Of a stretch of 64,000 nucleotides of DNA, positions 28,217-38,456 are shown piece after piece. The DNA lies in contig NZ_HE978634.1 of the NCBI RefSeq assembly GCF_000312045.1, positions 2,468,380-2,532,379 on the forward strand. Reading direction: 5' to 3'. Each line of letters starts with the position of its first letter. The stretch's first letter is position 1. The translations under genes were made by a program, and so were the position numbers. The notes beneath the pieces are model-generated. The model was given only the letters and a program-made list of their open reading frames with translations. It ran no database searches and had not been told where the DNA came from. Source of the DNA: Noviherbaspirillum massiliense JC206 (lineage in GTDB: Bacteria; Pseudomonadota; Gammaproteobacteria; Burkholderiales; Burkholderiaceae_D).

Positions 28217-28954
28217 ATGGAATCCATTCCGCGCATCGCTGCCATCGCCGCCACACTATTGCTGCATCTCGGCTTGGTGGCGGTGGCCCGGCATGAATTG
28301 ATCCGTCGGAACGAATCACCCCAGGCCCTGCCGGTCGTGGTCGAACTCCTCCCGCCGCCGGCTCCACCACACAACACCACTCCTCCCGCGCCATTGCCAC
28401 CGGCGCCCGCTCCTGCGGAATCCGAAAAACAAGCCGCCGAAGCCAAGCCTTCCACCAGGCCCAGGACAAAGCCCCGTGCCGCGGCGGCGCCGCGAAAAAG
28501 GGAAAATCCTCTTCCCAAGCCGAAAGACGATTCCACCGGCGCGGCGGCCCCGCTTCCTGCGCCCGCGACCGCGCCTGCTGCACCTTCCACCTCGTCCGCA
28601 TCAGCCGAGCCTGTCGCGCCGCCAACAGCACCCGCCGCCCCGACTGCAGCGCCTGCTTCCCCAAGCAGAACCGGCGTATCGATCCCGGCCAGCTATGCGA
28701 CCAGCAACCGCAAGCCCGATTATCCTGCGCTATCGCGCCGCTATGGCGAACAGGGAACGGTCGTGCTGCGGGTGCTGGTGCAGGCCGATGGCACGGCCGG
28801 GAAAGTCGAAATAAAAACGTCCAGCGGCTATCCTCTTCTGGATGAATCGGCATTGAATGCGGTGCGGACCTGGCGCTTCCATCCCGCGACCAGCGACGGA
28901 AAGCCGGTGGCAGAGTGGTATCAGCTTGCCATTCCGTTTAAACTTCAGAACTGA
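28217..28954 (+). CDS. tonB: Energy transducer TonB
   Basis: A 245-residue protein that spans the periplasm and couples proton-motive force to TonB-dependent outer-membrane receptors. It has one N-terminal membrane helix (IAAIAATLLLHLGLVAV), a very long Pro/Ala-rich linker (about 50-150), and a C-terminal TonB domain with YPALSRRYGEQGTVVLRVLV and SSGYPLLDESALNAVRTWRF. A GTG nine bases earlier is in frame; the ATG at 28217 is preferred. ExbB and ExbD genes follow, making a complete energy-transduction set. Fur is encoded 1.5 kb upstream. Confidence 0.93.
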   Translation: MESIPRIAAIAATLLLHLGLVAVARHELIRRNESPQALPVVVELLPPPAPPHNTTPPAPLPPAPAPAESEKQAAEAKPSTRPRTKPRAAAAPRKRENPLPKPKDDSTGAAAPLPAPATAPAAPSTSSASAEPVAPPTAPAAPTAAPASPSRTGVSIPASYATSNRKPDYPALSRRYGEQGTVVLRVLVQADGTAGKVEIKTSSGYPLLDESALNAVRTWRFHPATSDGKPVAEWYQLAIPFKLQN

Positions 28955-28973
28955 TTCATTTCCTACTGACACC

Positions 28974-29651
28974 ATGAACCAGACACTCGGATTCGCACAT
29001 TACTGGGCACAAGGCGATGCGGTATCGCATGCGGTTGCCTACCTGCTCCTGGCAATGTCTGTCATCAGCTGGTACTACATCTTTTCGAAAGCCTGGAGTT
29101 CCTGGCGCATTCGCAGGAGTGCGGGCGCGCTGGAACATTTCTGGAAGGCGCCGACGCTTGCCGATGCGATCGCGGTGGTGAAAAAGGCCGACAGCGAAAA
29201 CGTCTATACGCCGCTGGCCACCCAAAGCGCCGAAGCCGCCAGCCTGAAGGAGCAGGCCGGTTCGCTCAATGCCGGCATCGACCTGGGCGAACTGATCACC
29301 CGCACCCTGCGCCAGGAAATCAACCGGGTGTCTTCCCGGCTCGAAAATGGCCTGACGCTTCTGGCTTCGGTCGGCTCGACCGCGCCTTTCGTCGGCCTGT
29401 TCGGCACTGTATGGGGGATCTATCATGCGCTGGTGGCGGTCTCGACTGCAGGCACGGTACAGATCGACAAGGTGGCGGGGCCGGTGGGCGAAGCGCTGAT
29501 CATGACCGCACTCGGACTGGTGGTGGCGATTCCGGCAGTGCTCGCCTACAACGCCTTCACCCGGGTTAACCGGGTGACGCTGGCGGAGCTCGATGCCTTT
29601 GCGCATGACCTGCATGCATACCTGACCACCGGCGCGCGCGTCGGCAAATAA
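28974..29651 (+). CDS. exbB: MotA/TolQ/ExbB proton channel family protein
   Basis: A 225-residue inner-membrane channel component. Three membrane segments are visible: an N-terminal one (AVAYLLLAMSVISWYYIFS), and two after a cytoplasmic loop (TLLASVGSTAPFVGLFGTVWGIYHAL and GEALIMTALGLVVAIPAVLAYN). The last two contain the family's conserved Gly/Thr residues. With ExbD it uses protons to energise TonB. It sits 19 bp after tonB and 21 bp before exbD. Confidence 0.94.
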   Translation: MNQTLGFAHYWAQGDAVSHAVAYLLLAMSVISWYYIFSKAWSSWRIRRSAGALEHFWKAPTLADAIAVVKKADSENVYTPLATQSAEAASLKEQAGSLNAGIDLGELITRTLRQEINRVSSRLENGLTLLASVGSTAPFVGLFGTVWGIYHALVAVSTAGTVQIDKVAGPVGEALIMTALGLVVAIPAVLAYNAFTRVNRVTLAELDAFAHDLHAYLTTGARVGK

Positions 29652-29672
29652 ATTCGGCAAACAGGAGCAGCC

Positions 29673-30104
29673 ATGGCCTTCGGCGGATTCGACGACAACA
29701 AGCAGCCGGCACCGATGTCGGAGATCAACGTCACGCCGATGGTGGATGTGATGCTGGTGCTGCTGGTGATCTTCATCATTACCGCGCCACTGTTTACTCA
29801 TGCCATCAGGCTGGATTTGCCGACTGCACAATCCGCGCCGGCGCCGGAAAAGCCGGAAACGATTTCCCTGTCGATCGATGGCGAGGGCAAAATTTTCTGG
29901 AACAACGACGCAATCCAGCAACAGGACCTGGATGCGCGGCTGGCCACTGCTGCCCAGCAGACCCCGCAGCCGGAACTGCAGCTGCGCGCCGACAAGTCGA
30001 CCCGCTATGAAATCATCGCCCAGGTCATGGCCGCTGCCCAGAACAGCGGCATGAGCAAGATGGGCTTTGTCACCGAACCGCGGGAAACTCCACCAAAGCA
30101 ATAA
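29673..30104 (+). CDS. exbD: Biopolymer transport protein ExbD
   Basis: A 143-residue protein with one N-terminal membrane segment (PMVDVMLVLLVIFIITAPLF) containing the conserved protonatable Asp, preceded by the family motif SEINVTPMVD. The periplasmic domain has LQLRADKSTRYEIIAQVMAAAQNSGM, typical of ExbD/TolR. It completes the tonB-exbB-exbD unit. The next gene, barstar-like, begins 10 bp after its stop and is probably on the same transcript. Confidence 0.95.
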   Translation: MAFGGFDDNKQPAPMSEINVTPMVDVMLVLLVIFIITAPLFTHAIRLDLPTAQSAPAPEKPETISLSIDGEGKIFWNNDAIQQQDLDARLATAAQQTPQPELQLRADKSTRYEIIAQVMAAAQNSGMSKMGFVTEPRETPPKQ

Positions 30105-30114
30105 GCTTCCGCCG

Positions 30115-30441
30115 ATGCCCACCGCCCACCTGAACGGCCAGTCGATCACCGACTGGGATTCCTTCCATACCGAATCGAAGAAGGCATTCGGCTTCCCGGA
30201 TTTTTACGGGCGCAACATGGATGCCTGGATCGATTGCCTGAGCTACCTGCGCGACGATGACGGGATGGCAAGCTTCCGGCTGGCGGAGAACGAAGTCCTG
30301 CGCATCGAGGTCACGGATGCCGAGAGTGTGCGCCAGCGTGCGCCCGACATCCTTGCCGAGCTGGCGCTGTGCGTCGATGTCATCAACGAGCGCTATGCAG
30401 ATTACGGCGAACAGCCGGCGCTGGAGCTGGTGCTGCGCTGA
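30115..30441 (+). CDS. Barstar-family protein
   Basis: A 108-residue acidic cytoplasmic protein of the barstar (barnase inhibitor) fold. The diagnostic region is FHTESKKAFGFPDFYGRNMDAWIDCLSYL, matching the helix and FYGxNxDAxxDCL motif that contacts barnase. No ribonuclease gene lies beside it, so here it is an orphan. Orphan barstar homologues are common in proteobacteria and may neutralise incoming toxins or serve other roles. It is probably co-transcribed with exbD. Confidence 0.85.
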   Translation: MPTAHLNGQSITDWDSFHTESKKAFGFPDFYGRNMDAWIDCLSYLRDDDGMASFRLAENEVLRIEVTDAESVRQRAPDILAELALCVDVINERYADYGEQPALELVLR

Positions 30442-30534
30442 GCCGGCCGTCTTTCCCTGCCGAAATCGCGGCGCTATAGGAGTGGGCGAAACAGTATAAT
30501 CACGGGTTCGCATCCACTTTTCGCTCCATTCGTC

Positions 30535-33183
30535 ATGCAAGAGAAATTTATCCCCGGCGACGTCGAGAAATCGGCGCAGGCACACTGGCAAGCCATCGAC
30601 GCCTACAAGACCGTCGAAAACGCAAAAGACAAGGCCGGCCGCGACAAGAAGAAGTTCTACGCCTGCTCCATGCTGCCCTACCCGTCCGGCAAGCTGCACA
30701 TGGGCCACGTGCGCAACTACACCATCAACGACATGATGGCGCGCTTCCTTCGCATGAACGGCTACAACGTGCTGATGCCGATGGGCTGGGATGCCTTCGG
30801 CTTGCCGGCGGAAAATGCGGCGTTGAAAAACGGCGTACCGCCCGCGAAGTGGACCTACGACAACATTGCCTACATGAAGAAGCAGATGCAGGCGATGGGA
30901 CTGGCGATCGACTGGTCGCGCGAAATCGCCACCTGCGATCCGAGCTATTACAAGTGGAACCAGTGGCTGTTCCTGAAGATGCTGGAAAAAGGCATCGCCT
31001 ACCGCAAGACCCAGATCGTGAACTGGGATCCGGTTGACCAGACGGTGCTCGCCAATGAACAGGTGATCGACGGCCGTGGCTGGCGCACCGGCGCAGTGGT
31101 CGAAAAGCGCGAGATCCCCGGCTATTACCTGAAGATCACCGATTATGCGGAAGAATTGCTCGACCATGTGGTGAACAAGCTGCCGGGCTGGCCGGAACGA
31201 GTGCGCGTGATGCAGGAAAACTGGATCGGCAAGAGCGAAGGCGTGCGCTTCGCCTTCCCGCACGATATCCGCGATGCAGACGGCCAGCTGATCCAGGACG
31301 GCAGGCTCTACGTCTTCACTACCCGCGCCGACACCATCATGGGCGTCACCTTCTGCGCGGTCGCACCGGAACACCCGCTGGCCACGCATGCCGCGGCAAC
31401 GAATCCTAAACTCGCCGCCTTCATCGAGGAATGCAAGCGCGGCGGCACCACCGAGGCCGAACTCGCGCTGAAAGAAAAGGAAGGCATGCCGACCGGCCTG
31501 TTCGTCACGCATCCTCTGACCGGTGAAAAGGTCGAAGTGTGGGTCGGCAACTATGTGCTGATCACCTACGGCGACGGCGCAGTGATGGGCGTGCCGGCGC
31601 ATGACGAACGCGACTTTGCCTTCGCGAAGAAATACCAGCTGCCGATCAAGCAGGTGGTGGCGGTGCAGGGCGAAACCTACTCCACCGACGCCTGGCAGGA
31701 ATGGTATGCCGACAAGCAGCGCGGCGTGACCATTCATTCCGGCGCCTACGACGGCCTGAACTACAAGGCAGCGGTGGACAAGATCGCCGCCGACCTCGCC
31801 GCCAAGGGGCTGGGCGAAAAGAAAACCACCTGGCGCCTGCGCGACTGGGGCATTTCCCGCCAGCGCTACTGGGGCACGCCGATCCCGATCATCCATTGCG
31901 AATCCTGCGGGCCAGTGCCGGTTCCGGAAAAGGACTTGCCGGTGGTACTGCCGCAGGATTGCGTGCCGGACGGCAGCGGCAATCCGCTGAACAAGCGCGA
32001 GGACTTCCTGCGCTGCGACTGCCCGCAATGCGGCAAGCCGGCGCGGCGCGAAACCGACACCATGGATACCTTCGTCGACTCGTCCTGGTACTTCATGCGC
32101 TACTGCGATCCGAAGAACAGCGAGAAGATGGTGGACGGCGGCACCGATTACTGGATGCCGATGGACCAGTACATCGGCGGCATCGAGCATGCCATCCTGC
32201 ACCTGCTGTATGCCCGCTTCTGGACCAAGGTCATGCGCGACCTCGGACTGGTGAAGATCGACGAACCCTTCGTCAACCTGCTCACCCAGGGCATGGTGCT
32301 CAACCACATCTATTCGCGCCGCACGCCGCAGGGCGGCATCGAGTACTTCTGGCCGCAGGACGTCGAGAATGTCTATGACGACGGCGGCCGCATCATCGGC
32401 GCGAAGCTGAAGAAGGATGGCTCGGAAGTCACCTACGAAGGCGTGGGCACGATGTCGAAGTCGAAGAACAACGGCGTCGACCCGCAGGAACTGATCAACC
32501 AGTACGGCGCCGATACCGCCCGCCTGTTCGTGATGTTCGCCGCTCCGCCGGAGCAGACCCTGGAATGGAACGATGCCGGCGTCGAAGGCGCGCACCGTTT
32601 CCTGCGCCGCGTCTGGGCCTATGCGCATGGACAGGAAACGCGTGTCGCCGCCTCCTCGGAGATCGATTTCTCGGAACTGCCGGAGCCGCACAAGGCCTTG
32701 CGCCGCGAGATCCACAAGATCCTGCAGCAGGCCGATCACGACTTCCGCCGCATCCAGTACAACACCGTGGTTTCCGCCTGCATGAAGATGCTGAACACGC
32801 TGGAAGGCGCCAAGCTGGAAGACTCGGCGCAAACCAATGGAGTGATCGCGGAAGCCTTCTCCATCTTTCTGCGTGTGCTGTATCCGGTGGCGCCGCACAT
32901 CGCCCACGTGCTGTGGCAAGAACTCGGCTTTGCAGTGGCCTTCGGCGACATTCTCGATGCGCCCTGGCCGCAGGTCGATCCGGCTGCGCTGGAACAGGCG
33001 GAAATCGAGCTGATGGTACAAGTCAACGGCAAGCTGCGCGGTAGCGTGAAGGTGCCCAAGGATGCCGACAAGGCCGCCATCGAAGCGGCGGCGCTGGCGA
33101 ACGAGAACGTGAAGAAATTCGTCGAAGGCACGCCGAAGAAAGTGATCATCGTGCCGGGCAAGCTGATCAACATCGTCGCCTAA
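30535..33183 (+). CDS. leuS: Leucyl-tRNA synthetase
   Basis: An 882-residue class I synthetase that charges tRNA-Leu. The HIGH-like signature [12 protein letters not shown] is near residues 50-61, and [10 protein letters not shown] (KMSKS) near 640. The CP1 editing domain (about 225-420) has the threonine-rich [13 protein letters not shown] and [16 protein letters not shown] with its conserved Asp. A zinc-ribbon-like CDCPQCG segment is visible near 485. The C-terminal anticodon and PGKLINIVA regions are complete. Confidence 0.99.
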   Translation: MQEKFIPGDVEKSAQAHWQAIDAYKTVENAKDKAGRDKKKFYACSMLPYPSGKLHMGHVRNYTINDMMARFLRMNGYNVLMPMGWDAFGLPAENAALKNGVPPAKWTYDNIAYMKKQMQAMGLAIDWSREIATCDPSYYKWNQWLFLKMLEKGIAYRKTQIVNWDPVDQTVLANEQVIDGRGWRTGAVVEKREIPGYYLKITDYAEELLDHVVNKLPGWPERVRVMQENWIGKSEGVRFAFPHDIRDADGQLIQDGRLYVFTTRADTIMGVTFCAVAPEHPLATHAAATNPKLAAFIEECKRGGTTEAELALKEKEGMPTGLFVTHPLTGEKVEVWVGNYVLITYGDGAVMGVPAHDERDFAFAKKYQLPIKQVVAVQGETYSTDAWQEWYADKQRGVTIHSGAYDGLNYKAAVDKIAADLAAKGLGEKKTTWRLRDWGISRQRYWGTPIPIIHCESCGPVPVPEKDLPVVLPQDCVPDGSGNPLNKREDFLRCDCPQCGKPARRETDTMDTFVDSSWYFMRYCDPKNSEKMVDGGTDYWMPMDQYIGGIEHAILHLLYARFWTKVMRDLGLVKIDEPFVNLLTQGMVLNHIYSRRTPQGGIEYFWPQDVENVYDDGGRIIGAKLKKDGSEVTYEGVGTMSKSKNNGVDPQELINQYGADTARLFVMFAAPPEQTLEWNDAGVEGAHRFLRRVWAYAHGQETRVAASSEIDFSELPEPHKALRREIHKILQQADHDFRRIQYNTVVSACMKMLNTLEGAKLEDSAQTNGVIAEAFSIFLRVLYPVAPHIAHVLWQELGFAVAFGDILDAPWPQVDPAALEQAEIELMVQVNGKLRGSVKVPKDADKAAIEAAALANENVKKFVEGTPKKVIIVPGKLINIVA

Positions 33184-33201
33184 TTCATGCAGGGAGTGCA
33201 G

Positions 33202-33711
33202 ATGCCTAACAAACGCCAATTTCTGTTCGCGCTAGCCGCCGCGGCGGCGGTCACTCTGACCAGCTGCGGCTTCCAGCTGCGCGGATCGAATGGCCAGACC
33301 GGCCTTCCCTTCAAGACGATCTACGTCAATGCGCCGGAAACGTCGACGCTCGGCGCGCAACTGAAGCGTTACATCCGCGTCAGCGGCAACACCGAAGTAG
33401 TGAGCGATCCCAAGTCTGCGGAAGCAGTGCTCGACCTGTTGTCGGAGGGCCGGGACAAGGCCGTTCTTTCCAAGAACACCCAGGGGCGCATCCGCGAATA
33501 CACGATTTTCTACAAGGTGCGCTTTCGCGTCCGGGACGGCGGCAACAAGGATTTGCTGGCGCCCACCGACATCACGCTCAAGCGCGATCTCAGCTTCAAT
33601 GAATCGCAGGTGATGGCGAAGGAAGCGGAAGAGGAATTGCTGTATCGCGACATGCAGTCCGACATGGTGCAGCAGATCCTGCGCCGCATGGTCGCGCTCA
33701 ACCCCGCCTGA
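33202..33711 (+). CDS. lptE: LPS-assembly lipoprotein LptE
   Basis: A 169-residue outer-membrane lipoprotein that plugs and assists the LptD barrel in delivering LPS to the surface. Its signal peptide (RQFLFALAAAAAVTLTSC) ends in a lipobox-like LTSC, followed by GFQLRG, the hallmark of LptE. The body has TEVVSDPKSAEAVLDLL and FNESQVMAKEAEEELLYRDMQ. The ATG at 33202, preceded by GGGAGTGCAG, is better than the one at 33187. The order leuS-lptE-holA is widely conserved. Confidence 0.93.
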   Translation: MPNKRQFLFALAAAAAVTLTSCGFQLRGSNGQTGLPFKTIYVNAPETSTLGAQLKRYIRVSGNTEVVSDPKSAEAVLDLLSEGRDKAVLSKNTQGRIREYTIFYKVRFRVRDGGNKDLLAPTDITLKRDLSFNESQVMAKEAEEELLYRDMQSDMVQQILRRMVALNPA

Positions 33712-33720
33712 GGACAAATC

Positions 33721-34737
33721 GTGCAGCTGCGGCCGGATGCCCTCGACGCCCATCTCGGGAAAACGCTCGCGCCGCTGTACGTGATCACCAGCGACGAGCA
33801 CCTGCTTGCGCTGGAAGTCGCCGACAAGATCCGCAAGGCGGCGCGGGCACAGGGTTTTTCCGAGCGCGAAGTGCTGGTCGTCGAGCGCAGTTTCAAATGG
33901 AGCGAACTGCTTGCCGCGAACCAGTCGCAATCCCTGTTCGGCGACCGCAAGCTGATTGAATTGCGCATTCCTACCGGAAAACCCGGCAAGGATGGCGCGC
34001 AGGCGCTGCAGGAATATGCGGCAGCGCTCCATCCGGACAATGTAACGTTGATCGCCCTGCCGAAACTGGATTGGGCGGCACAGAAAACCGCCTGGGTGGC
34101 GGCGCTGCAGCAGGCGGGCGTCTACATCGACATCCCGCTGGTGGAACGCGCCCAGCTGCCGGCCTGGATCGGCATGCGACTGGCGGCACAAAACCAGAAC
34201 GCAGACAGGCAAAGCCTCGATTTCATTGCCGACCGGGTCGAAGGCAACCTGCTGGCTGCCCATCAGGAAATCCAGAAGCTGGCGCTGCTCTATCCCGAAG
34301 GCAAGCTCGGCTTCGAGCAGGTACAGGATGCGGTGCTCAATGTGGCGCGCTATGATGTGTTCAAGCTGAATGAAGCCATGCTCGCCGGCGACGCAGCGCG
34401 CCTGGTGCGAATGATCGAAGGCTTGAAGGGCGAAGGCGAGGCGTTGCCGCTGGTGCTGTGGGCGATGGCGGAAGAAATCCGCACCCTCCTGAAGCTGAAG
34501 TCGGGTCTTGCCCAGGGACGTGCACTCGGCATGCTGCTGAAGGAATACCGGATCTGGGGCCCGCGCGAACGCCTGATGGAACCGGCGCTGAGCCGCCTGC
34601 CATTGTCGACGCTGGAAGCCGCGCTGCAGGAAGCAGCGCAAATCGATAAGATGGTCAAGGGCTTGCGTGCGAAGGCGTTTGCGGGCGATCCCTGGGATGC
34701 GCTGCTGCAGCTGGGCCTGAAGATCGCATCGGCATAG
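33721..34737 (+). CDS. holA: DNA polymerase III subunit delta
   Basis: A 338-residue clamp-loader subunit that opens the beta sliding clamp. The N-terminal AAA+-like domain shows [23 protein letters not shown] and [24 protein letters not shown]. It lacks a Walker A, as expected for delta. [26 protein letters not shown] and [22 protein letters not shown] follow. The start is GTG, nine bases after the lptE stop. Complete. Confidence 0.95.
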   Translation: MQLRPDALDAHLGKTLAPLYVITSDEHLLALEVADKIRKAARAQGFSEREVLVVERSFKWSELLAANQSQSLFGDRKLIELRIPTGKPGKDGAQALQEYAAALHPDNVTLIALPKLDWAAQKTAWVAALQQAGVYIDIPLVERAQLPAWIGMRLAAQNQNADRQSLDFIADRVEGNLLAAHQEIQKLALLYPEGKLGFEQVQDAVLNVARYDVFKLNEAMLAGDAARLVRMIEGLKGEGEALPLVLWAMAEEIRTLLKLKSGLAQGRALGMLLKEYRIWGPRERLMEPALSRLPLSTLEAALQEAAQIDKMVKGLRAKAFAGDPWDALLQLGLKIASA

Positions 34738-34775
34738 AACCGAAACCGCATCACTCTCTTTTTGATTTCACCATC

Positions 34776-36041
34776 ATGGACATTAAGCACTACATGAATG
34801 AAGTCGGCCAGCGCGCCCGCAAGGCATCGCGCGCCATGGCCAAGGCCGACACCAGCGCCAAGAACCGGGCGCTGACCCTGATTGCGGCGGCGATCCGGCG
34901 CGACGCCGACGCACTGCGCGCAGCCAACCAGAAGGACCTGGAAGCAGCGCGCGCCAACGGCCTGGCCGATGCCATGCTGGACCGCCTCACCCTGTCCGAC
35001 AAGGCGATCGCCACCATGGCCGAAGGCCTGGAACAGATCGCATCCCTGCCCGATCCCATCGGTGAAATCTCGAACATGAAATACCGCCCGACCGGCATCC
35101 AGGTCGGGCAGATGCGCGTGCCGCTGGGCGTGATCGGCATCATTTACGAAGCCCGCCCGAACGTGACGGTCGACGCCGCCGGCCTGTGCATCAAGAGCGG
35201 CAATGCGACCATCCTGCGCGGCGGCTCGGAAGCGATCCATTGCAACCAGGCGCTGGCGAAGCTGGTGAAGGAAGGCCTTGCGGGCGCCGGTCTGCCGGAA
35301 GATGCGGTGCAGATCATCGAAACCACCGACCGCGCCGCCGTCGGCGAACTGATCACCATGCCGCAGTATGTGGACGTGATCGTGCCGCGCGGAGGCAAGG
35401 GCTTGATCGAGCGCCTGATGAAGGAATCCAAGGTGCCGATGATCAAGCACCTCGACGGCATCTGCCATGTCTACATCGACGACAAGGCCGACATCGACAA
35501 GGCCCTGAAGGTTGCCTTCAATGCGAAGTGCCATCGCTACGGCACCTGCAACACCATGGAAACCCTGCTGGTGGCGCGTGCGATCGCGCCCCAGGTATTG
35601 CCGAAGCTGGCTGAGCTGTATGGCGCGAAGGAAGTGGAGCTGCGCGGCGACGAGGAAGCGCTCAGGATCCTGGCCGGCTACCCGCGCCTTGCCGCAGCCA
35701 CCGAGGAAGACTGGCGCACTGAATACCTCGCGCCCATCCTCGCCGTGCGCATCGTCGACGACGTCGGGCAGGCCATCGAACACATCAACAGCTATTCGTC
35801 GCAGCATACCGATTCCATCGTCACCGAGGACTACAGCCGCGCCATGCGCTTCCTGCGCGAGGTGGATTCCGCCTCAGTGATGGTGAATGCGTCGACGCGC
35901 TTTGCCGATGGCTTCGAATACGGACTCGGCGCCGAGATCGGCATTTCCAACGACAAGCTGCATGCACGCGGCCCGGTCGGTTTGGAAGGATTGACCTCGC
36001 TGAAATACGTCGTGTTCGGGCACGGCGAAGTACGGCAGTGA
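34776..36041 (+). CDS. proA: Gamma-glutamyl phosphate reductase
   Basis: A 421-residue proline-pathway enzyme that reduces gamma-glutamyl phosphate to the semialdehyde with NADPH. It has the aldehyde-dehydrogenase fold: [34 protein letters not shown], and the catalytic Cys in [14 protein letters not shown] at about residue 258. The C-terminal signature [31 protein letters not shown] is complete. proB is not in the window. Confidence 0.98.
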   Translation: MDIKHYMNEVGQRARKASRAMAKADTSAKNRALTLIAAAIRRDADALRAANQKDLEAARANGLADAMLDRLTLSDKAIATMAEGLEQIASLPDPIGEISNMKYRPTGIQVGQMRVPLGVIGIIYEARPNVTVDAAGLCIKSGNATILRGGSEAIHCNQALAKLVKEGLAGAGLPEDAVQIIETTDRAAVGELITMPQYVDVIVPRGGKGLIERLMKESKVPMIKHLDGICHVYIDDKADIDKALKVAFNAKCHRYGTCNTMETLLVARAIAPQVLPKLAELYGAKEVELRGDEEALRILAGYPRLAAATEEDWRTEYLAPILAVRIVDDVGQAIEHINSYSSQHTDSIVTEDYSRAMRFLREVDSASVMVNASTRFADGFEYGLGAEIGISNDKLHARGPVGLEGLTSLKYVVFGHGEVRQ

Positions 36042-36045
36042 ATGT

Positions 36046-36067
36046 CCCTTCCCGTTCACGGGAAGGG
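36046..36067 (+). terminator. Short hairpin after proA
   Basis: CCCTTCCCGT (36046-36055) pairs perfectly with ACGGGAAGGG (36058-36067). It starts 5 bp past the proA stop. There is no U-tract after it (AAACATCAG), so it could be a weak or Rho-assisted terminator, or an mRNA-stabilising hairpin. Confidence 0.45.
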
Positions 36068-36094
36068 AAACATCAGCCAACGAAACCAATAATC

Positions 36095-36517
36095 ATGCTC
36101 TGGGCCAAATCGCTCCATATCGTATTCGTCGCCTCCTGGTTTGCCGGCCTCTTTTACCTGCCGCGAATTTTCGTGAACCTGGCGATGGAAAAGGATGAGG
36201 CCGCCACGGCGCGCCTGCTGCTGATGGCGCGCAAGCTGTATCGCTTCATGACCATGCTGGCCATACCCGCGCTGATCTTCGGGCTCTGGCTGTGGCTGGG
36301 CTACGGCATTGGCAAAGGTCCCGGCAATGGATGGCTGCATGCGAAGCTCGCCGTGGTCGTGCTGCTGATCGGCTATCACCATGCCTGCGGCAGCCTGCTG
36401 CGCAAATTCGAAAGCGGCAGCAACCGGCACAGCCACCGCTGGTACCGCTGGTTCAATGAATTTCCCGTACTCGCCCTGCTGGCCGCCGTCGTGCTGGTGG
36501 TCGTCAAACCTTTCTGA
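36095..36517 (+). CDS. CopD family membrane protein
   Basis: A 140-residue inner-membrane protein with four hydrophobic segments. It has LWAKSLHIVFVASWFAGLFYLPRIFVN, with a conserved His in the first helix, and LHAKLAVVVLLIGYHHACG with a further His cluster. This is the small CopD-like (also labelled HemJ-like) family of putative copper- or haem-related proteins. HemJ is an alternative protoporphyrinogen oxidase of similar length and topology, so that assignment is a real possibility. Start ATG at 36095. Confidence 0.78.
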   Translation: MLWAKSLHIVFVASWFAGLFYLPRIFVNLAMEKDEAATARLLLMARKLYRFMTMLAIPALIFGLWLWLGYGIGKGPGNGWLHAKLAVVVLLIGYHHACGSLLRKFESGSNRHSHRWYRWFNEFPVLALLAAVVLVVVKPF

Positions 36518-36537
36518 TCCATTCCCGGGAGCCTCAC

Positions 36538-37140
36538 TTGGCCAAGACATGCACCTACTTCTTCACGCCGCAGTCGCCGTTCGCCTACCTGGGCCATGAG
36601 CGTTTCGTCGCGCTTGCGCGGAAATACGGCGTGCAGGTCGAGGTCAAGCCCTGCGACCTGGGCAAGATTCTGCCGATTTCGGGCGGACTGCCGCTTTCCA
36701 AGCGCGCGCCGCAACGCCAGACCTACCGGCTGGCTGAACTGAAGCGCTGGAGCGAATTCCTGAACATTCCACTGAACCCGCAGCCGAAATTCTTCCCGGT
36801 GCCCGGCGATCCGGCGGCGAAGCTGATCATCGCCACTCGCCTCGCGCATGGCACCGATGCTGCGCTGAAAGTGACCGGCGGCGTCATGCGCGCCGTCTGG
36901 GCCGAAGAGCGGAATATCGGCGACCCCGATACCCTCGCCGCGATCGCACAGGAAGCCGGTTACGACGGCAAGGCCCTGCTGAAGTCATCGGAAACCGCCA
37001 GCGTGCAGGCGGAATACGACCGCTACACCGAGGAAGCAATCGCCGCCAATGTATTCGGCGCGCCCTGGTATGTGGTCGATGGCGAAGGATTCTGGGGCCA
37101 GGACCGGCTGGATTTCGTCGAGCGGGCGTTGGCGAAGTAA
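36538..37140 (+). CDS. 2-hydroxychromene-2-carboxylate isomerase family protein (DsbA fold)
   Basis: A 200-residue cytoplasmic protein of the kappa-GST/HCCA isomerase group. It has the thioredoxin-like start TYFFTPQSPFAYLGHERFVALA, where a Ser replaces the DsbA cysteine pair and can activate glutathione. The C-terminal ANVFGAPWYVVDGEGFWGQDRLDFVERAL matches the family. The start codon is TTG. In naphthalene degraders the enzyme isomerises a ring-cleavage product, but no aromatic pathway genes are near, so the substrate here is unknown. Confidence 0.88.
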   Translation: MAKTCTYFFTPQSPFAYLGHERFVALARKYGVQVEVKPCDLGKILPISGGLPLSKRAPQRQTYRLAELKRWSEFLNIPLNPQPKFFPVPGDPAAKLIIATRLAHGTDAALKVTGGVMRAVWAEERNIGDPDTLAAIAQEAGYDGKALLKSSETASVQAEYDRYTEEAIAANVFGAPWYVVDGEGFWGQDRLDFVERALAK

Positions 37141-37151
37141 TTTGTTTTTAG

Positions 37152-37179
37152 CGGGAGCGCCGTTCTGACGGCGCTCCCG
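37152..37179 (+). terminator. Strong hairpin after the isomerase gene
   Basis: CGGGAGCGCCGT (37152-37163) and ACGGCGCTCCCG (37168-37179) form a perfect 12-bp GC-rich stem with a 4-nt loop, 12 bp past the stop at 37140. A T-rich stretch precedes rather than follows it on this strand, so it is an atypical intrinsic terminator. It might end the upstream transcript or shape the leader of the downstream gene. Confidence 0.5.
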
Positions 37180-37213
37180 TCATCGTGTTGTCACTACGGA
37201 TAAAGGGTTCCCC

Positions 37214-38419
37214 ATGTCACATTCCTACTTTTGCCCCTGCCCGCGCGGTCTTGAAGCGGCGCTTGCCGAAGAGCTCGGCGAAATTGCGCAGCACGGCAAA
37301 ACCCTGCAAGTTCACAACCAGGTCCCGGGCGGAGTCCACTGCTCCGGCACGCTGGCAGATGCCTACCGCATCAACCTGCATTCCCGCATCGCTTCGCGCG
37401 TCCTGCTGCGCATTGCCCAAGGTAGCTATGTCAATGAGAACGACATCTACGACCTCGCGCTGGCCCAGCCCTGGGAAGAATGGTTCGATGTCAACCACAC
37501 CATCCGCGTCGATCTCACCGCGATCAAGTCGCCGCTGAAAAGCCTGGAATTCACCACGCTCAAGATCAAGGACGGCGTGTGCGACCGCTTCCGCGACCTG
37601 TATTCGAAGCGCCCTTCGGTCAACACCCGCACGCCGGACATGCGCATCTTCGGCTTCCTCGATGCGCGCAACTTTACGCTGTATCTCGATACTTCCGGCG
37701 AGGCGCTGTTCAAACGCGGCTGGCGCCAGGAAACCGGCGATGCGCCGCTGCGCGAAAACCTGGCAGCCGGCCTGCTGCGCGTCGCCGGCTGGAAGCCGGG
37801 CACCGTCCTGTTCGATCCGATGTGCGGCTCGGGCACCATCCTGATCGAAGCCGCGCAAATCCTTGCCGGCATCCCGCCGGGCGCGCGCCGTCGCTTCGCC
37901 TTCGAAAAATTCCTCGCGTTCAAGCAGGATGAATGGCTGGCGATCAAGGGGAGCTTCAAGCCCAATCCCCTGCCAACCGAGCCGAGCATTTTCGGCAGCG
38001 ACATTTCGGGCGACATGATCGCCATGACGCGCAACAATCTGCTCAATGCCGGCATCCAGTTCGAGGTGCCACTGAAACAGATCGAAGCGCAGGAAGTGAA
38101 GCCGCCGACCGACGCTCCGGGCATCATGCTCACCAATCCGCCCTATGGCGAACGAATCGGCGTGCGCGGCGACCGCAGCCAGCCCGCGGATGAAATGGCC
38201 ACTGCCTTCTACAGCGCCTTCGGCACTACCCTGAAGCAGCGCTTCGCCGGTTGGAAAGTGTTCCTGTTCACCGCCGACCTCAGCCTGCCCAAGCTTGTGC
38301 GATTGAAGGAATCGCGCAAGACGCCCTTCTTCAATGGCGCGCTGGAATGCCGGCTGTTCCGCTTCGATATGGTGGCGGGATTCAACCGGCGCGAGGAAGC
38401 CAGGCCGAAGCAGGTTTAA
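37214..38419 (+). CDS. THUMP-domain class I SAM-dependent RNA methyltransferase (RlmL N-terminal-type)
   Basis: A 401-residue enzyme that probably methylates a guanine N2 in 23S rRNA, as the homologous half of E. coli RlmL does. The N-terminal part SYFCPCPRGLEAALAEELGEI leads into a THUMP domain (about 45-165). The methyltransferase domain follows, with the SAM loop LFDPMCGSGTILIEAAQ and catalytic IMLTNPPYGERIG. It lacks the second (RlmK) half of the fused E. coli protein, which is normal outside gamma-proteobacteria. Confidence 0.9.
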   Translation: MSHSYFCPCPRGLEAALAEELGEIAQHGKTLQVHNQVPGGVHCSGTLADAYRINLHSRIASRVLLRIAQGSYVNENDIYDLALAQPWEEWFDVNHTIRVDLTAIKSPLKSLEFTTLKIKDGVCDRFRDLYSKRPSVNTRTPDMRIFGFLDARNFTLYLDTSGEALFKRGWRQETGDAPLRENLAAGLLRVAGWKPGTVLFDPMCGSGTILIEAAQILAGIPPGARRRFAFEKFLAFKQDEWLAIKGSFKPNPLPTEPSIFGSDISGDMIAMTRNNLLNAGIQFEVPLKQIEAQEVKPPTDAPGIMLTNPPYGERIGVRGDRSQPADEMATAFYSAFGTTLKQRFAGWKVFLFTADLSLPKLVRLKESRKTPFFNGALECRLFRFDMVAGFNRREEARPKQV

Positions 38420-38456
38420 AGCGGATTTACCGGAATTGCGGGAAAGAGGATGCGGG

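Noticed and set aside
30070-33219. Very long (1049-codon) open frame antisense to exbD-leuS
   Set aside because: It mirrors leuS codon usage in high-GC DNA; residue composition is His/Arg/Val-rich without any domain. A shadow of leuS.
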